From Sodiomyces alkalinus F11 (Eukaryota > Ascomycota > Sordariomycetes > Glomerellales > Plectosphaerellaceae): DNA of 64,000 nt. The position numbers were made by a program, and so were the translations under genes. The stretch covers positions 1,414,236 through 1,478,235 of the forward strand of contig NW_021167081.1 of assembly GCF_003711515.1 (NCBI RefSeq), given 5' to 3'. Under the pieces are notes generated by a model. It saw nothing but the letters and a program-made list of their open reading frames with translations. It did not search any database and had not been told where the DNA came from. This document shows positions 11,810 to 22,058 of this stretch, in pieces; position 1 is the first letter of the stretch; every line of letters starts with the position of its first letter.

Positions 11810-13783
11810 ATGTCTGCTGTCAGGGATAGTTTCCAAGACCTGGAAAAGCAAAGATTGAAGCTGGAAGAGAACATAGCCAAGCTCAGAGAAGGACTACAGC
11901 ACTGGCGCCAATGGGACGCAGAATACGAGACACTCAAGGAAGAGATCGAGTCGCTCCCCAAACCAGTCAGCCAGAAAGATATCGCGAGAATACGAACCGA
12001 GTTCGACGGTCAAGTCATCAACAAGAAGGAGATCGATGAAATATTCGGCCGCATCGGCACAAGGCCTGCCGAGCAGATCGTTAATCTTGTGTCACGACGC
12101 ATTGACTATGTGACAAAAAACATCGAGACCCTCGAAAAACAGATTCAAACCGCCGAGAACAAGCATGCCGCCGTCTCCATCGTGGCGCACCCTGATTCGA
12201 GAGATGAAGACGGCCTCCCCATAACCGAGATCATAGAGGAGCTTGACGATGACGGCAACGTGGTCTCTTCGCGCCTACAAACGCCCGGCGGCTCTGAATC
12301 CCAAGTTCGGGAATTGCTGGACAAAGCCGGTATCAAGGGCCTTCCAGATGGAGAAGAAGAACCGTCCGAATCAGAGTCTCCGTCAGCAGCTACCAAGCCA
12401 TTGGATTCGTCGTCATCGACCACCCAACAGACTTCCTCTCCTCAACCTTCTGCACCCCAATCTCCGCCAGCTCCACCATCTCAACCTTCGTCCGACGCAT
12501 CGTCAAGCAGTGTATCGGACAAGAAGCCGAAGCCGAAGCCGAAGAAAAAGAGTGTGGCTTTTGCGGAAGGCCCCTCACCAGGCGGAGGCCGAGGCGACGA
12601 GCCCGCATCCTCAAGGAAAGGAGTTTTGGTTCCGGAGGATGTCAAGCCGGCTGATGAACCGCCGATTTCCAGAGCAGCCCAACGCGTGGAGAAAATCGTA
12701 CGATCGGCTAAAGAGCAAGAGGTACTAGCAGAACAGGCACCGATCATTCCAGAAGACGAGTCGGAAGAAGATGCTTTCCTGCGCCGGGAGATGCTGAAAT
12801 ACGGCATGGAAGAGGTCGGCGCCGTGGTGGCAGAACTGACTCTCGAGGAAGGTTCCGGTGACGACGACGACGACGACGACGACGACGGGGGCTTCTACGA
12901 GTCGGGTTATTCCGATGAGGAATATCAAGATGACGAAGAAGAGGAAGACAAATACGGCCGCTACACCGGCAGAGTGATTGACGACGAGTACCGCCAGCGG
13001 ATGGTCGAGTTGGAAGAACGGCTAGGCGTCAAGTCGCAGCTCAGGGATACTCAGCCGGCTAAGGACGATGGCTCAGATGATAGTTCGGATGACAAGACTG
13101 AGGGCCTTGGCCGCATCGTCATCAGGCGTGACGACCAACCAGAAGCAGCAGAACCACAAACCAAACCCCCATTGGTGTCGTCCCTGAGCAGCAGCAAACC
13201 GACTTCAGCACAGCGGAAAGCACTAGACGGCAAGAAGAATGTACGCTTTGCCGACACCCTGGACATCGCTCCCGACGACGTCGTCCCTGCGAAGCAAGAT
13301 ACCGCGAAACAACCTTCCCGGCCCGAAGTCGACCCCCTGAGCGATGTAGTCGAGCGGACCGGTCCCGCCAAGCAGCCCGAGAGGAAAGCGGATACCCCGC
13401 GGAAGACGTCCCGTTTCAAAAAGAGTCTGGCGGATGCCGGGCCCTCCGACCCTCCCGCCATCCCGAAAGGACCCCTGGACGTGCCGGTGCGGTTCCGCGA
13501 CATGGATCGCCCCCTGGCGCCGTCGGGACCGGAAGGGTGCACCGTGGCCGAGTCCATCGTGGAGAAGGACCTCGTTCCTCCTCCGCAGGATGCAGCTGTC
13601 GACTCGGACGAGGAGTTCATCGACCAGGATCTCGCCGAACTGTACCACCGTAAGCGGCGTGATTTCATTCAGAAGCACGGTGGGTTCGTCAAGGAAGAAG
13701 AGTCTCCTATTCAACCTCTGGACGAGGGGGAGGGCGGGCAAAAAATGAGCAGGTTCCGAGCTGCGCGTCTTTCTCGGCAGTAA
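11810..13783 (+). CDS. BUD27: URI/Bud27-type unconventional prefoldin protein (DUF3835)
   Basis: Single exon, 657 residues, ATG at 11810. The first about 150 residues form the coiled coils of an alpha-type prefoldin (from SFQDLEKQRLKLEENIAKL onward). The middle is disordered, with Ser/Pro- and Lys-rich segments (KKPKPKPKKK) and a run of nine aspartates encoded by a GAC repeat near 12859-12885. The C-terminus, about 545-657, matches the fungal URI/Bud27 tail (GPLDVPVRFRDMDRPL, then SDEEFIDQDLAELYHRKR). Family members bind the RNA polymerase subunit Rpb5 and act in polymerase assembly and in translation/TOR-linked control, mainly in the cytoplasm. The two conserved KKSVAFAEG/KKNVRFADT blocks are short basic-phe motifs repeated within the linker. 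Identification rests on domain order and the C-terminal block. Confidence 0.85.
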   Translation: MSAVRDSFQDLEKQRLKLEENIAKLREGLQHWRQWDAEYETLKEEIESLPKPVSQKDIARIRTEFDGQVINKKEIDEIFGRIGTRPAEQIVNLVSRRIDYVTKNIETLEKQIQTAENKHAAVSIVAHPDSRDEDGLPITEIIEELDDDGNVVSSRLQTPGGSESQVRELLDKAGIKGLPDGEEEPSESESPSAATKPLDSSSSTTQQTSSPQPSAPQSPPAPPSQPSSDASSSSVSDKKPKPKPKKKSVAFAEGPSPGGGRGDEPASSRKGVLVPEDVKPADEPPISRAAQRVEKIVRSAKEQEVLAEQAPIIPEDESEEDAFLRREMLKYGMEEVGAVVAELTLEEGSGDDDDDDDDDGGFYESGYSDEEYQDDEEEEDKYGRYTGRVIDDEYRQRMVELEERLGVKSQLRDTQPAKDDGSDDSSDDKTEGLGRIVIRRDDQPEAAEPQTKPPLVSSLSSSKPTSAQRKALDGKKNVRFADTLDIAPDDVVPAKQDTAKQPSRPEVDPLSDVVERTGPAKQPERKADTPRKTSRFKKSLADAGPSDPPAIPKGPLDVPVRFRDMDRPLAPSGPEGCTVAESIVEKDLVPPPQDAAVDSDEEFIDQDLAELYHRKRRDFIQKHGGFVKEEESPIQPLDEGEGGQKMSRFRAARLSRQ

Positions 13784-14440
13784 TCTGCCTTCTCATCGCT
13801 TTTATCCGGCCATGCAGGTATCTCTATATACCCCCTAGACCTCCCGGTGATAGGATAAATTGGACGAAGGTCGTCTTGCCTGTCAACCCAGGCAAAATTG
13901 TGATGGCGCAAGGCTTGTGAATTCGCCTCGGGATTGACACGAGCATCTTATGCGTCGCTCCCAGACTGTTTGACTTTCTATCGTCCATTCGTACCAGGCA
14001 TCGAAGGGATGCTTGGTGTGTCATTAACATCAACCACGACTACAGCTGATATCGGAGTGCTAGTACATTTCTTTTATTCTTCTCGTCTGACGATTCTTGT
14101 CCTCGACAAGGGTTTTTGTCATTGACGAGGAGAAAAAGTACACAAAATGGGTTGCGGTATTCGTCTGCTTCTCCATTTTCTCATGCTGCTCCAAGATTAA
14201 AACCTGCGGGAAGGGGTTCTCTGGCGCAATACCCGCCGACACTCGACACTCGTCGGCAAGGCGCCGCCATGGTAGAGCGTTTGTAAAGCCCCTGACATTT
14301 TTGAGCTACCCAAACCTTTTTTAAGCTCTGATTATTTATGACGTAGAATGTTTTCAATCCTCCACCTGCCTTTTTTTCCTCCTCGAATAATAGCATGCAT
14401 GCGTCTCCAGGCGTTGCTCGTGATATTTCCCATCGCTTTT
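13784..14440. other. Intergenic region between convergent genes
   Basis: About 0.65 kb between the 3' ends of URI (plus) and NudC (minus), so mainly 3' UTRs and terminators. No gene or clear structured element seen. Confidence 0.6.
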
Positions 14441-15172
14441 TCATCCATGGTTGATAGTGGCCTGGCTAAAATCCATCCCGGTCTGTTCTGCGAGTTGCTT
14501 TAGGCGCTTCATGTTCTCCGCCTCCTTCTCCTTCTGCTTCTCCTCCGGGCTCTTCATGTTGTCGTACATCATCTTCTCGGCCATGGCCCGCACTTCGTTG
14601 TCCTTGATGGAACTGAGAGAGGTCTCGCCTGGCTCGATCATGGTCACGTCTATCTTGGGGGCGCTGGTGACGACGTGTGGCCACCACTCCATCTCGTTGG
14701 CCTTCTTCAGCTGGATGTCCACGATCTTGACGTCACCTTCGGCGGCCATGGACCATGTGGAGTCGTCGACGACGATGGGGTGCGGGAAATCGCCCTAGAG
14801 TGAGGGGAAGTGTTAGGCGTGCGCATGAGCGATCTTGAGGATCTAGGGAACGTGGGAGGACATTTACCCACCTGGATAATGGGTTCCTGTCCCTTGACGC
14901 CGGCTTTGATGCTTGTCCGGGTGAATTTGATGTCCAAATCCCTGGCCTTCAGGTTGGCGGGCACGGAGAACTCGACACTGATCGATTCTATCTCATTCTG
15001 CTTAATGGTGTATGGAAGGGCGGCCTGCTCCTCTTCCTGCTTTCGGCGGGCAGCTTTCTCTTCTTCGGTTTTGGGTTCTCTAAACTCTGCGAGGAGATGA
15101 CCATTTAGCTTCTATAGCTGGGGAGATGGACATCCAGCCCGTCGGGGAGCAATGGACGCCGTACTTACTCAT
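14441..15172 (-). CDS. nudC: Nuclear movement protein NudC (CS domain)
   Basis: Three exons, complement(14441..14794, 14872..15086, 15169..15172), 190 residues. The first coding exon is only 4 nt (ATG plus one base); joining it to exon 2 gives MKFREPKTEEE. A charged N-terminal helix is followed by a CS (p23-like) domain: SVEFSVPANLKARDLDIKF, then GQEPIIQGDFPHPI, VDDSTWSM and EWWPHVV. The C-terminal helix is the NudC-type segment ending in EQTGMDFSQA. NudC proteins cooperate with dynein/LIS1 and Hsp90 for nuclear migration and protein stability in the cytoplasm. Length and domain order match fungal NudC. The GTAAGT donor directly after ATGA and the CGCAG acceptor support the tiny exon; an untranslated upstream exon cannot be excluded. 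Confidence 0.93.
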
Positions 15173-15550
15173 GTTTCTTGTTTTTGAATAGTACACGTTA
15201 TATGGGAGTGAGGATGGAGGTATGAAGGAATGTAGAGAAGAAAAGTCCAGGACTAACAAGCACCGAGGGCTGGAATTCGTATGTCGCTGCCACGGGAGGC
15301 CGGTTTCTGATTCCTCTCAATGCTGCGTCACATGTAGCGTACTACTTCGTAGGTAGCCCGTGTACGTACCCCTTCCCCAACCCCTACCCCACTCCGACAC
15401 TTGGCAAAATGTTAAGGCTTAATAATACACTGAAATGACCCCACCAATCCACACGTGTGCACCGCGACCTTACTGGTGGCTCTTAGTAATAATTAACACT
15501 TAACAACCTACCTTACCTTAGGTATCCCAAATATCTACCTTAGGTTACGT
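15173..15550. other. Short intergenic region with ACCTTAGGTA elements
   Basis: Two CCTTAGGT-type elements at 15514-15524 and 15536-15547, just before the chitinase remnant. It also holds the NudC leader. No gene seen. Confidence 0.6.
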
Positions 15551-16389
15551 TTATGCCCCCGACCGAACACGGCTATGCCCAATACCGCTACTCACTGTAC
15601 AAGAACCAAAAGCTGACTGACATCCCGTCCCGCAAAAGGCATTTGTGCTTCTACAATACCGTCGGGATCGCTGTGGAGACCGGCGGACCCGAGCCGCCGC
15701 CGCCGCCGCAGGTCCCGTACACCGGATCGCAGTTCTCGGGAGAGCAGTATGCGTTGCCAGATCCGCATTCTCCAGCCCAACTGCAGCAGTCGCCAAACGC
15801 CGAACCCGCACACGTTGCGCCGATAAAGCTGTTGACGCCGCAGATGCCATCTGCCGAGAAGGGCGGTTCATCCGGAACCGGGTCGCATGTGCCCGTACTG
15901 CGCGTCGCAAACCAAATGGCCGCAGCAGCTGGGTGCGGAGCCGCACCACCCCCCAGGTGGAACAGCATTCGCCGTAGGCTGTGCCGGTGCAGGTCGTTCC
16001 TCCAAAGTCAGCACCGCAGCGGCCATCGGTGGAGGGATTCGACGAGGCTGATGGAGCTGTGGAGCTCGAGGATAATGTCGGACTGTACGACGACGGCGAC
16101 GACGCTCCGTAGGAGACAGCACAATTTCCCTGGTGAATGTGGACGTGGAAATATACTCCATGGTGGTTGCCAAAATGACGGTGTTGCCAGGGCCCCACGG
16201 CTCGGGCGTATAAAGTGGCACTGACGCCGTGTATGTCCAGGTTTCCACCCAAGGCCGGCTCGGAAGACTGGGCGTGGCGCTGACCATCTGGCGCTTGCGC
16301 ACTGGCGGAGAATCTATCTCCAAGGCTCGTTTCTTCGCCGGTATCCATATCACTCCGAAATCATACCCTACAATGTGACAGGAGAGCTT

Positions 16390-16402
16390 CCCCCCCCCCC
16401 CC
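16390..16402. repeat. C13 homopolymer
   Basis: Thirteen consecutive C on the plus strand inside the chitinase remnant. It is a plausible site of slippage or base-calling error that could alter the reading frame. Confidence 0.9.
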
Positions 16403-17078
16403 GGCGGCAGATATGATTGCTCGCTCGACACAACCCGACCTCATAATGAATGGCAAATTGAAGTAGGCGATCGCGTAATACGTCGAGTTGCGGTCGAACC
16501 AGGTCCAGCCAGTCAGCGCTCCGCAGCCACTCTGTTAGTCTGTTCCGATTTCAGGCGACTGCCGCCGTCTGTGCTCCATCCGTCGATGTTGTACACTTGG
16601 AATGTGTACATGAACCCCCCCGAGACCCTGTCCGCCACTTGTGTCAGCTTTTTCACCAGTGTTTCTTTGCGGAAGAAGAAGAAGAAGAAGTGGGAAGGCT
16701 TTACCAGTAAGCACAGTCGGCCGTCGCAGTCGGCTGTACCACCACGGTTGTACTCGTGACGACGAGGTCGAGGTAACGACGACCGTCTCCGAGAAACCAA
16801 ATTGTGTAAGGGTAAATTTTGACCCGTCGTAGCCAGCTGGATCGGTTGGGTAGAATTGCAAGGGGATTGTCGTCCCACTAATCACGGTCTGGTCTTCTGT
16901 CATATCAGCAGACAAGGCCGCCTCGACGTCCCGGTCCAACGTGCATTCCGGACTACCGGGCGTCGTGGTGGTTCTGGTATCTTGCCCATTGCAAGTAGTG
17001 CTCGTCACGCAGGTAGTCTGTCTCTCAAGTTAGCTCTCTGGCGGTCTGTCTCTATCTATCTACCCCACGAAGAGGAAC

Positions 17079-17191
17079 GGGGAAAAGAAGAAAAAAAAGG
17101 AAAAGAAAAGAAAAGAAAAAGAAAAAAAGAAGAAAAGAAAGAAAAGAAGAAAAGAAAAAGAAGGAAAAGAAGGAAAAGAAGGAAAAGAAAG
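17079..17191. repeat. 113-bp uninterrupted polypurine tract
   Basis: Pure A/G on the plus strand, built from GAAAA, GAAAAG and GGAAAA units, positioned where the GH18 domain of the chitinase remnant breaks off. Such tracts can form triplex (H-) DNA. Confidence 0.95.
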
Positions 17192-17274
17192 TTCCCGTAG
17201 AGTTGATGAATAAGGGTTCCTTGCTGCAAAAAGAAAGGGGGAGAAAATATACAACAATCATAAACAAAAAAAAA

Positions 17275-17303
17275 GGGGGGGGAAAGGGGGGAAAGGGGGA
17301 GGG
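17275..17303 (+). repeat. G-quadruplex-type motif
   Basis: Four G runs of 8, 6, 5 and 3 separated by AAA, AAA and A. This meets the classical G3+N1-7 quadruplex pattern on the plus strand, next to the polypurine tract. Confidence 0.85.
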
Positions 17304-18067
17304 ACAGAACTGGCCAACTTACATTCCCAGTCAATATTAATGCCATCTAGATTATACTGTAGCACAAACGAGACAATGTTGGCGACAAAAGTATCCTGGT
17401 TTTCTGGCCTGACGGCGTCCCGGAAAATAAAATACGTCTCCGGTTCGGCAGAGAAAATCCAGCCACCCAGAAACAGAATCTTCTTGAAGCCAGACATTCG
17501 CAGGAACAATTCCCACTGGATCTGTATGGGGCTGACATCAACAGCATAGCTCGTGGTGACATGGCCGAACGCCAGATGAATATGCATAGTTCCGGGTCTG
17601 TGAGGGCCGCAGACGGCGTTGGCGATAGGAGCTGGCATAGGGGGTGCACCGGTACTCAGGCAAATGTTCTGGTACGCTTGCACATTGGAAAACCCCTCCC
17701 AACCCCATGTTTCGGTGTTGAAGCTCTCAATCTAGGCATTGGTTAGGCTATGGGCCGCTCCCAAGGAGGAGCAGCCATCGCCGGGCACGACGTAGCGTGA
17801 GAAGCAAGTTCCGTCTGGGTTGGGTTGGGGCCGGCATTCGGGTAGTATTTCCAAATTAGATATCTCGGCACAAATTAGGCGTCCTCGGCGCGTCCCGAAA
17901 CCCGGGCCATACCCCGGGCCGGACCCCACTAATAACTCACAAGGGCCGGCGGGGCGTGGCACGTCTTCTCCGGGTGGCTTCCCATTGGACGGTGAACATG
18001 CAAGCAGGGGCCTGAGCATGCGTCTCGCTGGACCCTGCAGATATCTAAAGACTGAACCACCAGACAC

Positions 18068-18519
18068 CTACTAATGTACGTTGTACAACGTATGTACGTT
18101 GGACAGAGTAATTATTCCGTAGCACCTACGGATACATCGTACAACGATCTAATCATGCGGCTTTTGCGGGTTATTCCGAAAAGGAGCAGCAGCTACCAAG
18201 TAAACGCCTGCATGCTGAATTATGCATGCTATGCCGCGGAACAGACACCCGACAACTGGCAGTGGTTCGGAGTTCCTTTGATCCTTGTCATCATCTTACC
18301 ACTACCATTCCTTTCACTTGAATACATCGCAGAATGAAGTTCTGGGCTTCTCCAAGTCTGATATTAATATATTTATAATAGGCCGAGGCTGAGCTGATCC
18401 ATGCCAATGGAGGGAAGGCGGTGCAGTCCATCAATACCAGGGGCAGGCAGCTTGGATCAGGCACCTACATATCCCCGGCGTTCCAGTATTGGACGCTATG
18501 GTCTAGTCACTGTGCCCTA
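18068..18519. other. Intergenic region with 16-nt palindrome
   Basis: Contains the perfect palindrome TACGTTGTACAACGTA at 18077-18092, followed at once by a further ATGTACGTTGG copy. No gene seen. Confidence 0.6.
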
Positions 18520-19964
18520 TTATTCTACCCTCGATTTGAGCTCAAACTTGAACTCTTTGCAAGAAGGCCAAACCTTCCATCTTGCGAAAAGCTGCCCATT
18601 TTCTATTACGATCTGCCGGAGCAATTCACCCCGATCCTCGACAGCAGCAGGCCACCCATCATGGCGCTTATGCACATACGGCTCCATGACCATCAGCGCT
18701 TGTCGAATCCACTGCTCGGCCTTGCTCTCCTCATCAATCCTACCCGCCTCCACTATCCGCCGCTTCACATCGTCTATATATTTTCCCCTCTCCGTCCCTG
18801 TCTCGAACGCAGCACGCAGCACCGCCAAAAGCATATGGGATCGCATTGCGTAGTCCAGATGGCTCATGCTCACATCGATGCCCTCCGTCTCTTTCGCCGC
18901 AACAGCTGCTAGGAACGCAATCTCCTCTTCACTCCCTAGCTCCGCGTCCCACCCTCTATGCCACGCCATAGCACCCGTCCCGCCATCCGGCAGCCCACAC
19001 CAGTAGATCTCGCTCTTACGCGTCCCATCTAAATCCCGCTCGAGAAACGGCACGGCGCCCATCGACTCCTCCCATCGTTTTCGCGAATAGTGCTTTTCCC
19101 ACGCCCACATATCGTACCAGCCCTGCGCGGTGACATAGCCGAACTGGTTAGGAAACCATGTCTCCCTACGAATTTCAGCCTCGGGATCATCTATATTCAT
19201 GTACTGGAGCCAGAAGAGGGCCTGCGTCTCTGAGTACGGTTGAACTTGATCGGGGTAATCCTCCCGCTGGCGTGAGATAGTCTCCTGGAGGGTGGAGAGG
19301 GCGATCTGCTTGATGGTTTCGGCGGGGAGGGTCGCCTGTCTACGGTGCGTCCGCATAACGTTGTATGCCCAGCGAGGAAGTTTGGTGAAGTGGCCGATTC
19401 CTTTTTCTCGTGGCGCGGTGAGCGGGTCGCTTGAGTCCGGTAGGTCTCGTAAGTCGGGGAGGCGATAGAAGCGAGCCGACAGTGCACTCATAAGGAACGT
19501 CGGCGAGTAGTACCGCTTCCATGCGTCCTGGTTCAGCAGCTCACGGTGCCGGGCGTAGAATATGTCGAAGTCGTCTGGTTTGGGAAAGCTGTCCTCGAGG
19601 TGCAGTTGGTCAATGGAGCGGTAGGTGCCGGCTGCTATCTGGGCTAGGTAGAATATATCCAGGGTGCTTTTTTGATCGTCAGCCTTTCCTTTTCGCCAAA
19701 GCAGGCAGTACTCGATTCGGAAAGTCGCCATTACCGATTGAATTTCAAATCTCCCTGGCCAAAAGACCAACCGCGCTCGTGGAGTTGTTCGACAACACTG
19801 AACACTCCATTGTCACGCACCATGCGTCGTTCCACATCCCAGGTTCCCCACAAGCCTTCATCCATATAGATAAATGCTATTCGCAATACTCGATCGTGGC
19901 TGTCAACCGGTATCTCCCCGCTTTTGGCCTTTGCGAGAAATTCTTTGGCACTCATGTGGCTCAT
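18520..19964 (-). CDS. Conserved protein of unknown function
   Basis: Two exons, complement(18520..19666, 19735..19964), 458 residues. The 68-bp intron (GTAATG, branch GGCTGAC, acceptor AAAAG) removes a frame change and joins GDLKFNR to TLDIFYLAQIAAG, a junction that reads as continuous conserved sequence. No signal peptide, membrane segment or catalytic motif is visible. The N-terminal 75 residues contain HDRVLRIAFIYMDEGLW and LHERGWSFGQGDL; the remainder is helical with many Trp/Tyr (FWLQYMNI, GYVTAQGWYDMWAWEKHY, MAWHRGWDAELG). I do not recognise the family and assign no function; the sequence has the look of a soluble, well-kept protein. ATG at 19955 (MSAKEF) is an alternative start. Confidence 0.75.
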
Positions 19965-20407
19965 GATTCTGATGGCTACCTTTTGTGTCACTCCATATTT
20001 ATGAGATGAAGAGGTGGGGGTTGTAATAAAGTGATGCGGTGGGAATACGGAATAGATGTTGTTGATTCTTTCTACCGTAGGTTTCCCTTGATCAATTAAG
20101 GTAGGCACGAAGCTCAAGATACATCATACAACGCCCCACTCCTGGGCTGGTCAGGTACCCAAGGTACCTGTACCTCAGAGATAAGGTAGTGGGGCCGATT
20201 AAGCTTCTGTGGAGACCGATTAGAGATACACGTACAATGTACAACGTTACATAATCAATTGTTGAAGTGGGTACCACAGTAATTTGGGACGACTGCATCA
20301 GCACCCTCGCAATATAATTCTCTCCTTACACCCAAGCACCACACTGGGCACTCTTGCTTTTGTTCATATACACAGCGATTGTCATCCACACGTCTACCAC
20401 TCCGGCA
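19965..20407. other. Divergent promoter region
   Basis: About 0.44 kb between the unknown minus-strand gene and TFB3. It contains GGTACC/CAAGGTACC repeats near 20153-20175 and a GTACAATGTACAACGTTAC element near 20230. No gene seen. Confidence 0.55.
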
Positions 20408-21481
20408 ATGGCGTCCCAAAGGCCAGGGGCGCCCCCCTCGCCCAACACCGACATCTGTCCGGTCTGCAAAACGATGCGCTACCTCAATCGCGACCTAGAA
20501 TTCCTCATCAACCCGGAATGCTACCACCCGATGTGCGCTAACTGCGTGGCTCGCATCTTCGCCGACGGCCCCGCCCAGTGCCCGTACGCAGGGTGCCAGA
20601 AGACGCTGCGCAAGAAGGCCTTCAAGGCGGCCTACTTCGGCAACCTGGCGGTGGAGCGCGAGGTGGACATCCGGCGCCGCGTCCACGCCGTCTTCAACAA
20701 GGAAGAACCCGACTTCGAGTCCCTCGCCGACTACAACGCCTACCTGGAGCAGGTCGAGGAGCTCACCTTCAACCTCGTCTCCGGCAACCCGGACCAGCGG
20801 TCCAAGGCCGAGGCCGAGATGCGCGACTGGGAGGCGAAGCACAAGAGCGAGATCGAGGAGCGGCGGCGCCAGGCGCGGGAATCCGAGGCCCAGCGCCTCG
20901 CCAGGGAGCGCGAGGCGAAGGACGCCGCGCGCCGCCGCCGGCTCGACGCCGCGCGCGAGGACGCCGAGGAGAAGGCCCGCGACGCCCGCGAGAGGGAGGA
21001 GATACTCGACACCCTCGCCACCGGGGACGCCAGCCACGCGCGCGCCACCATGCAGAAGGTCGCCCTGAAGAAGCGCGGCCAGCACAGGCTGGACGCCGCG
21101 CGGTCCAGCCTCTTGGACGCCGCCTCGTCGAACCTCTCCATCCGCGGCTTGAAGAAGGACAAGAAGCGCGAGGCGGTCGACGAGGGACCTTACGACCCTT
21201 TTGGCGGCTTGGACTTGGCGCTGCAGCGGTATACCCTTGGCCCGCTCGACGGGTACCGGAACGACTGGGTCGATGCCGCGCGGTCGCGCAGCGATATCGT
21301 CGTGGGTGGGTACAGCGCCGAAGAATATCTCTCTCGGGCCATGTTCGAGGCCTTTTCCGGTATGGGTGTCTTCATCGAGGATGAGAAGGGCGATGGGGAG
21401 TTGGCGACCAGGGAGGCGGCACAGGCTGCTGCTGCTACTAGCGACACCGCACAAAAGATGGATGTGGACGTCTTCGCATGA
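20408..21481 (+). CDS. TFB3: TFIIH/CAK assembly factor Tfb3 (MAT1)
   Basis: Single exon, 357 residues. The N-terminal RING finger at about 17-66 has the spaced cysteines and histidine CPVC, NPECYHPMCANCV and CPYAGC. The MAT1 helical region follows (KKAFKAAYFGNLAVEREVDIR, then VFNKEEPDFESLADYNAYLE), then a long Arg/Glu/Ala coiled coil at about 135-225, which gives a very GC-rich stretch. The C-terminus (residues about 250-335: YDPFGGL, GGYSAEEYLSRAMFEAFSGMGVF) is the part that binds cyclin H/Cdk7. The protein links the CDK-activating kinase to core TFIIH in transcription and repair, in the nucleus. The start at 20408 gives MASQRPGAPP just before the RING. Antisense open frames across this gene are composition artefacts. 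Confidence 0.93.
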   Translation: MASQRPGAPPSPNTDICPVCKTMRYLNRDLEFLINPECYHPMCANCVARIFADGPAQCPYAGCQKTLRKKAFKAAYFGNLAVEREVDIRRRVHAVFNKEEPDFESLADYNAYLEQVEELTFNLVSGNPDQRSKAEAEMRDWEAKHKSEIEERRRQARESEAQRLAREREAKDAARRRRLDAAREDAEEKARDAREREEILDTLATGDASHARATMQKVALKKRGQHRLDAARSSLLDAASSNLSIRGLKKDKKREAVDEGPYDPFGGLDLALQRYTLGPLDGYRNDWVDAARSRSDIVVGGYSAEEYLSRAMFEAFSGMGVFIEDEKGDGELATREAAQAAAATSDTAQKMDVDVFA

Positions 21482-22058
21482 TAAGAGGCGTAACCTCTTC
21501 AAGGAGCGCAATGTGCCTGTGCGCTGTTGTGTATTGCTGTATTATACCAGAGACGAACATGGGGATAGCATAGCGACGGCGTTTTACGGTTTCGATGCAT
21601 TCAATGACATACGGCCGACTTTTGAGACTTACCTACGACGATAAACATTGCCTGGGTTTTGGTCACGGTGAAACGTGTCGGGAGATGGAGCTTGAGAAGT
21701 CCCAACGATTCTGGTTCCCAAGATCCATCGATACATATGTTGGCAATATACTTGGCTTCGTCCAGTTTGATGTCTAGACAATACGTCCTAGCTCGTGGAT
21801 GCCGCCACTCTACTGCATAACGTCTCCACGCTGCACTGATACTCAAAAACAACTGCCCGATAAACGCCTCGCTGGGAAAGGGTGATGAAGAAACGGCAAT
21901 GGAAAAAAGAAATCGAAGGCAAAAGAAAGAAAAAAAGCGTCTGCCAAACGAAAGACTAGGTCTGGGTTCGGAAAGAAAACTGGCCTTGTTCGAAACTTGC
22001 GGGCCTTCTCTTCGATTCTCTTGTGGTGTTTCTCCCTATTCACTGATCGTACTCCATA
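21482..22058. other. Intergenic region between convergent genes
   Basis: About 0.58 kb between the ends of TFB3 (plus) and the AP180-type gene (minus); probably 3' UTRs. No gene seen. Confidence 0.6.

Larger units (their letters stand above)
15551..18067 (-). pseudogene. Decayed LysM/GH18 chitinase of the killer-toxin-like type
   Basis: Fragments read in the right order on the minus strand. (1) 17735-17836: LysM-type piece containing YVVPGDGCSSLGAAHSL. (2) An in-frame TAG at 17732-17734, then in the same frame ESFNTETWGWEG and the Cys/Pro linker PPMPAPIANAVCGP. (3) A jump directly into the middle of the GH18 barrel (HIHLAFGHV, then ILFLGGW) up to DGINIDWE at about 17324-17347; the chitin-binding segment and first barrel strands expected in between are missing. 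(4) A donor GTAAGT leads into a purine/pyrimidine tract, and the rest of the barrel is absent. (5) 16370-17010: a Cys-poor block with NIDGWSTDGGS and FDRNSTYYA. (6) 15551-16050: chitin-binding type 1 pieces (CCSWAGECGSGNAYC, AFCGTGCQSAFGSC) lying in different frames. Some frame changes near the C13 run at 16390-16402 might be sequencing error, but the TAG and the deletions are not. I infer a non-functional relic; boundaries are approximate. Confidence 0.7.

Noticed and set aside
20495..21511. 338-codon antisense frame over TFB3
   Set aside because: Mirror of the GC-rich coiled-coil coding sequence; no protein features of its own.
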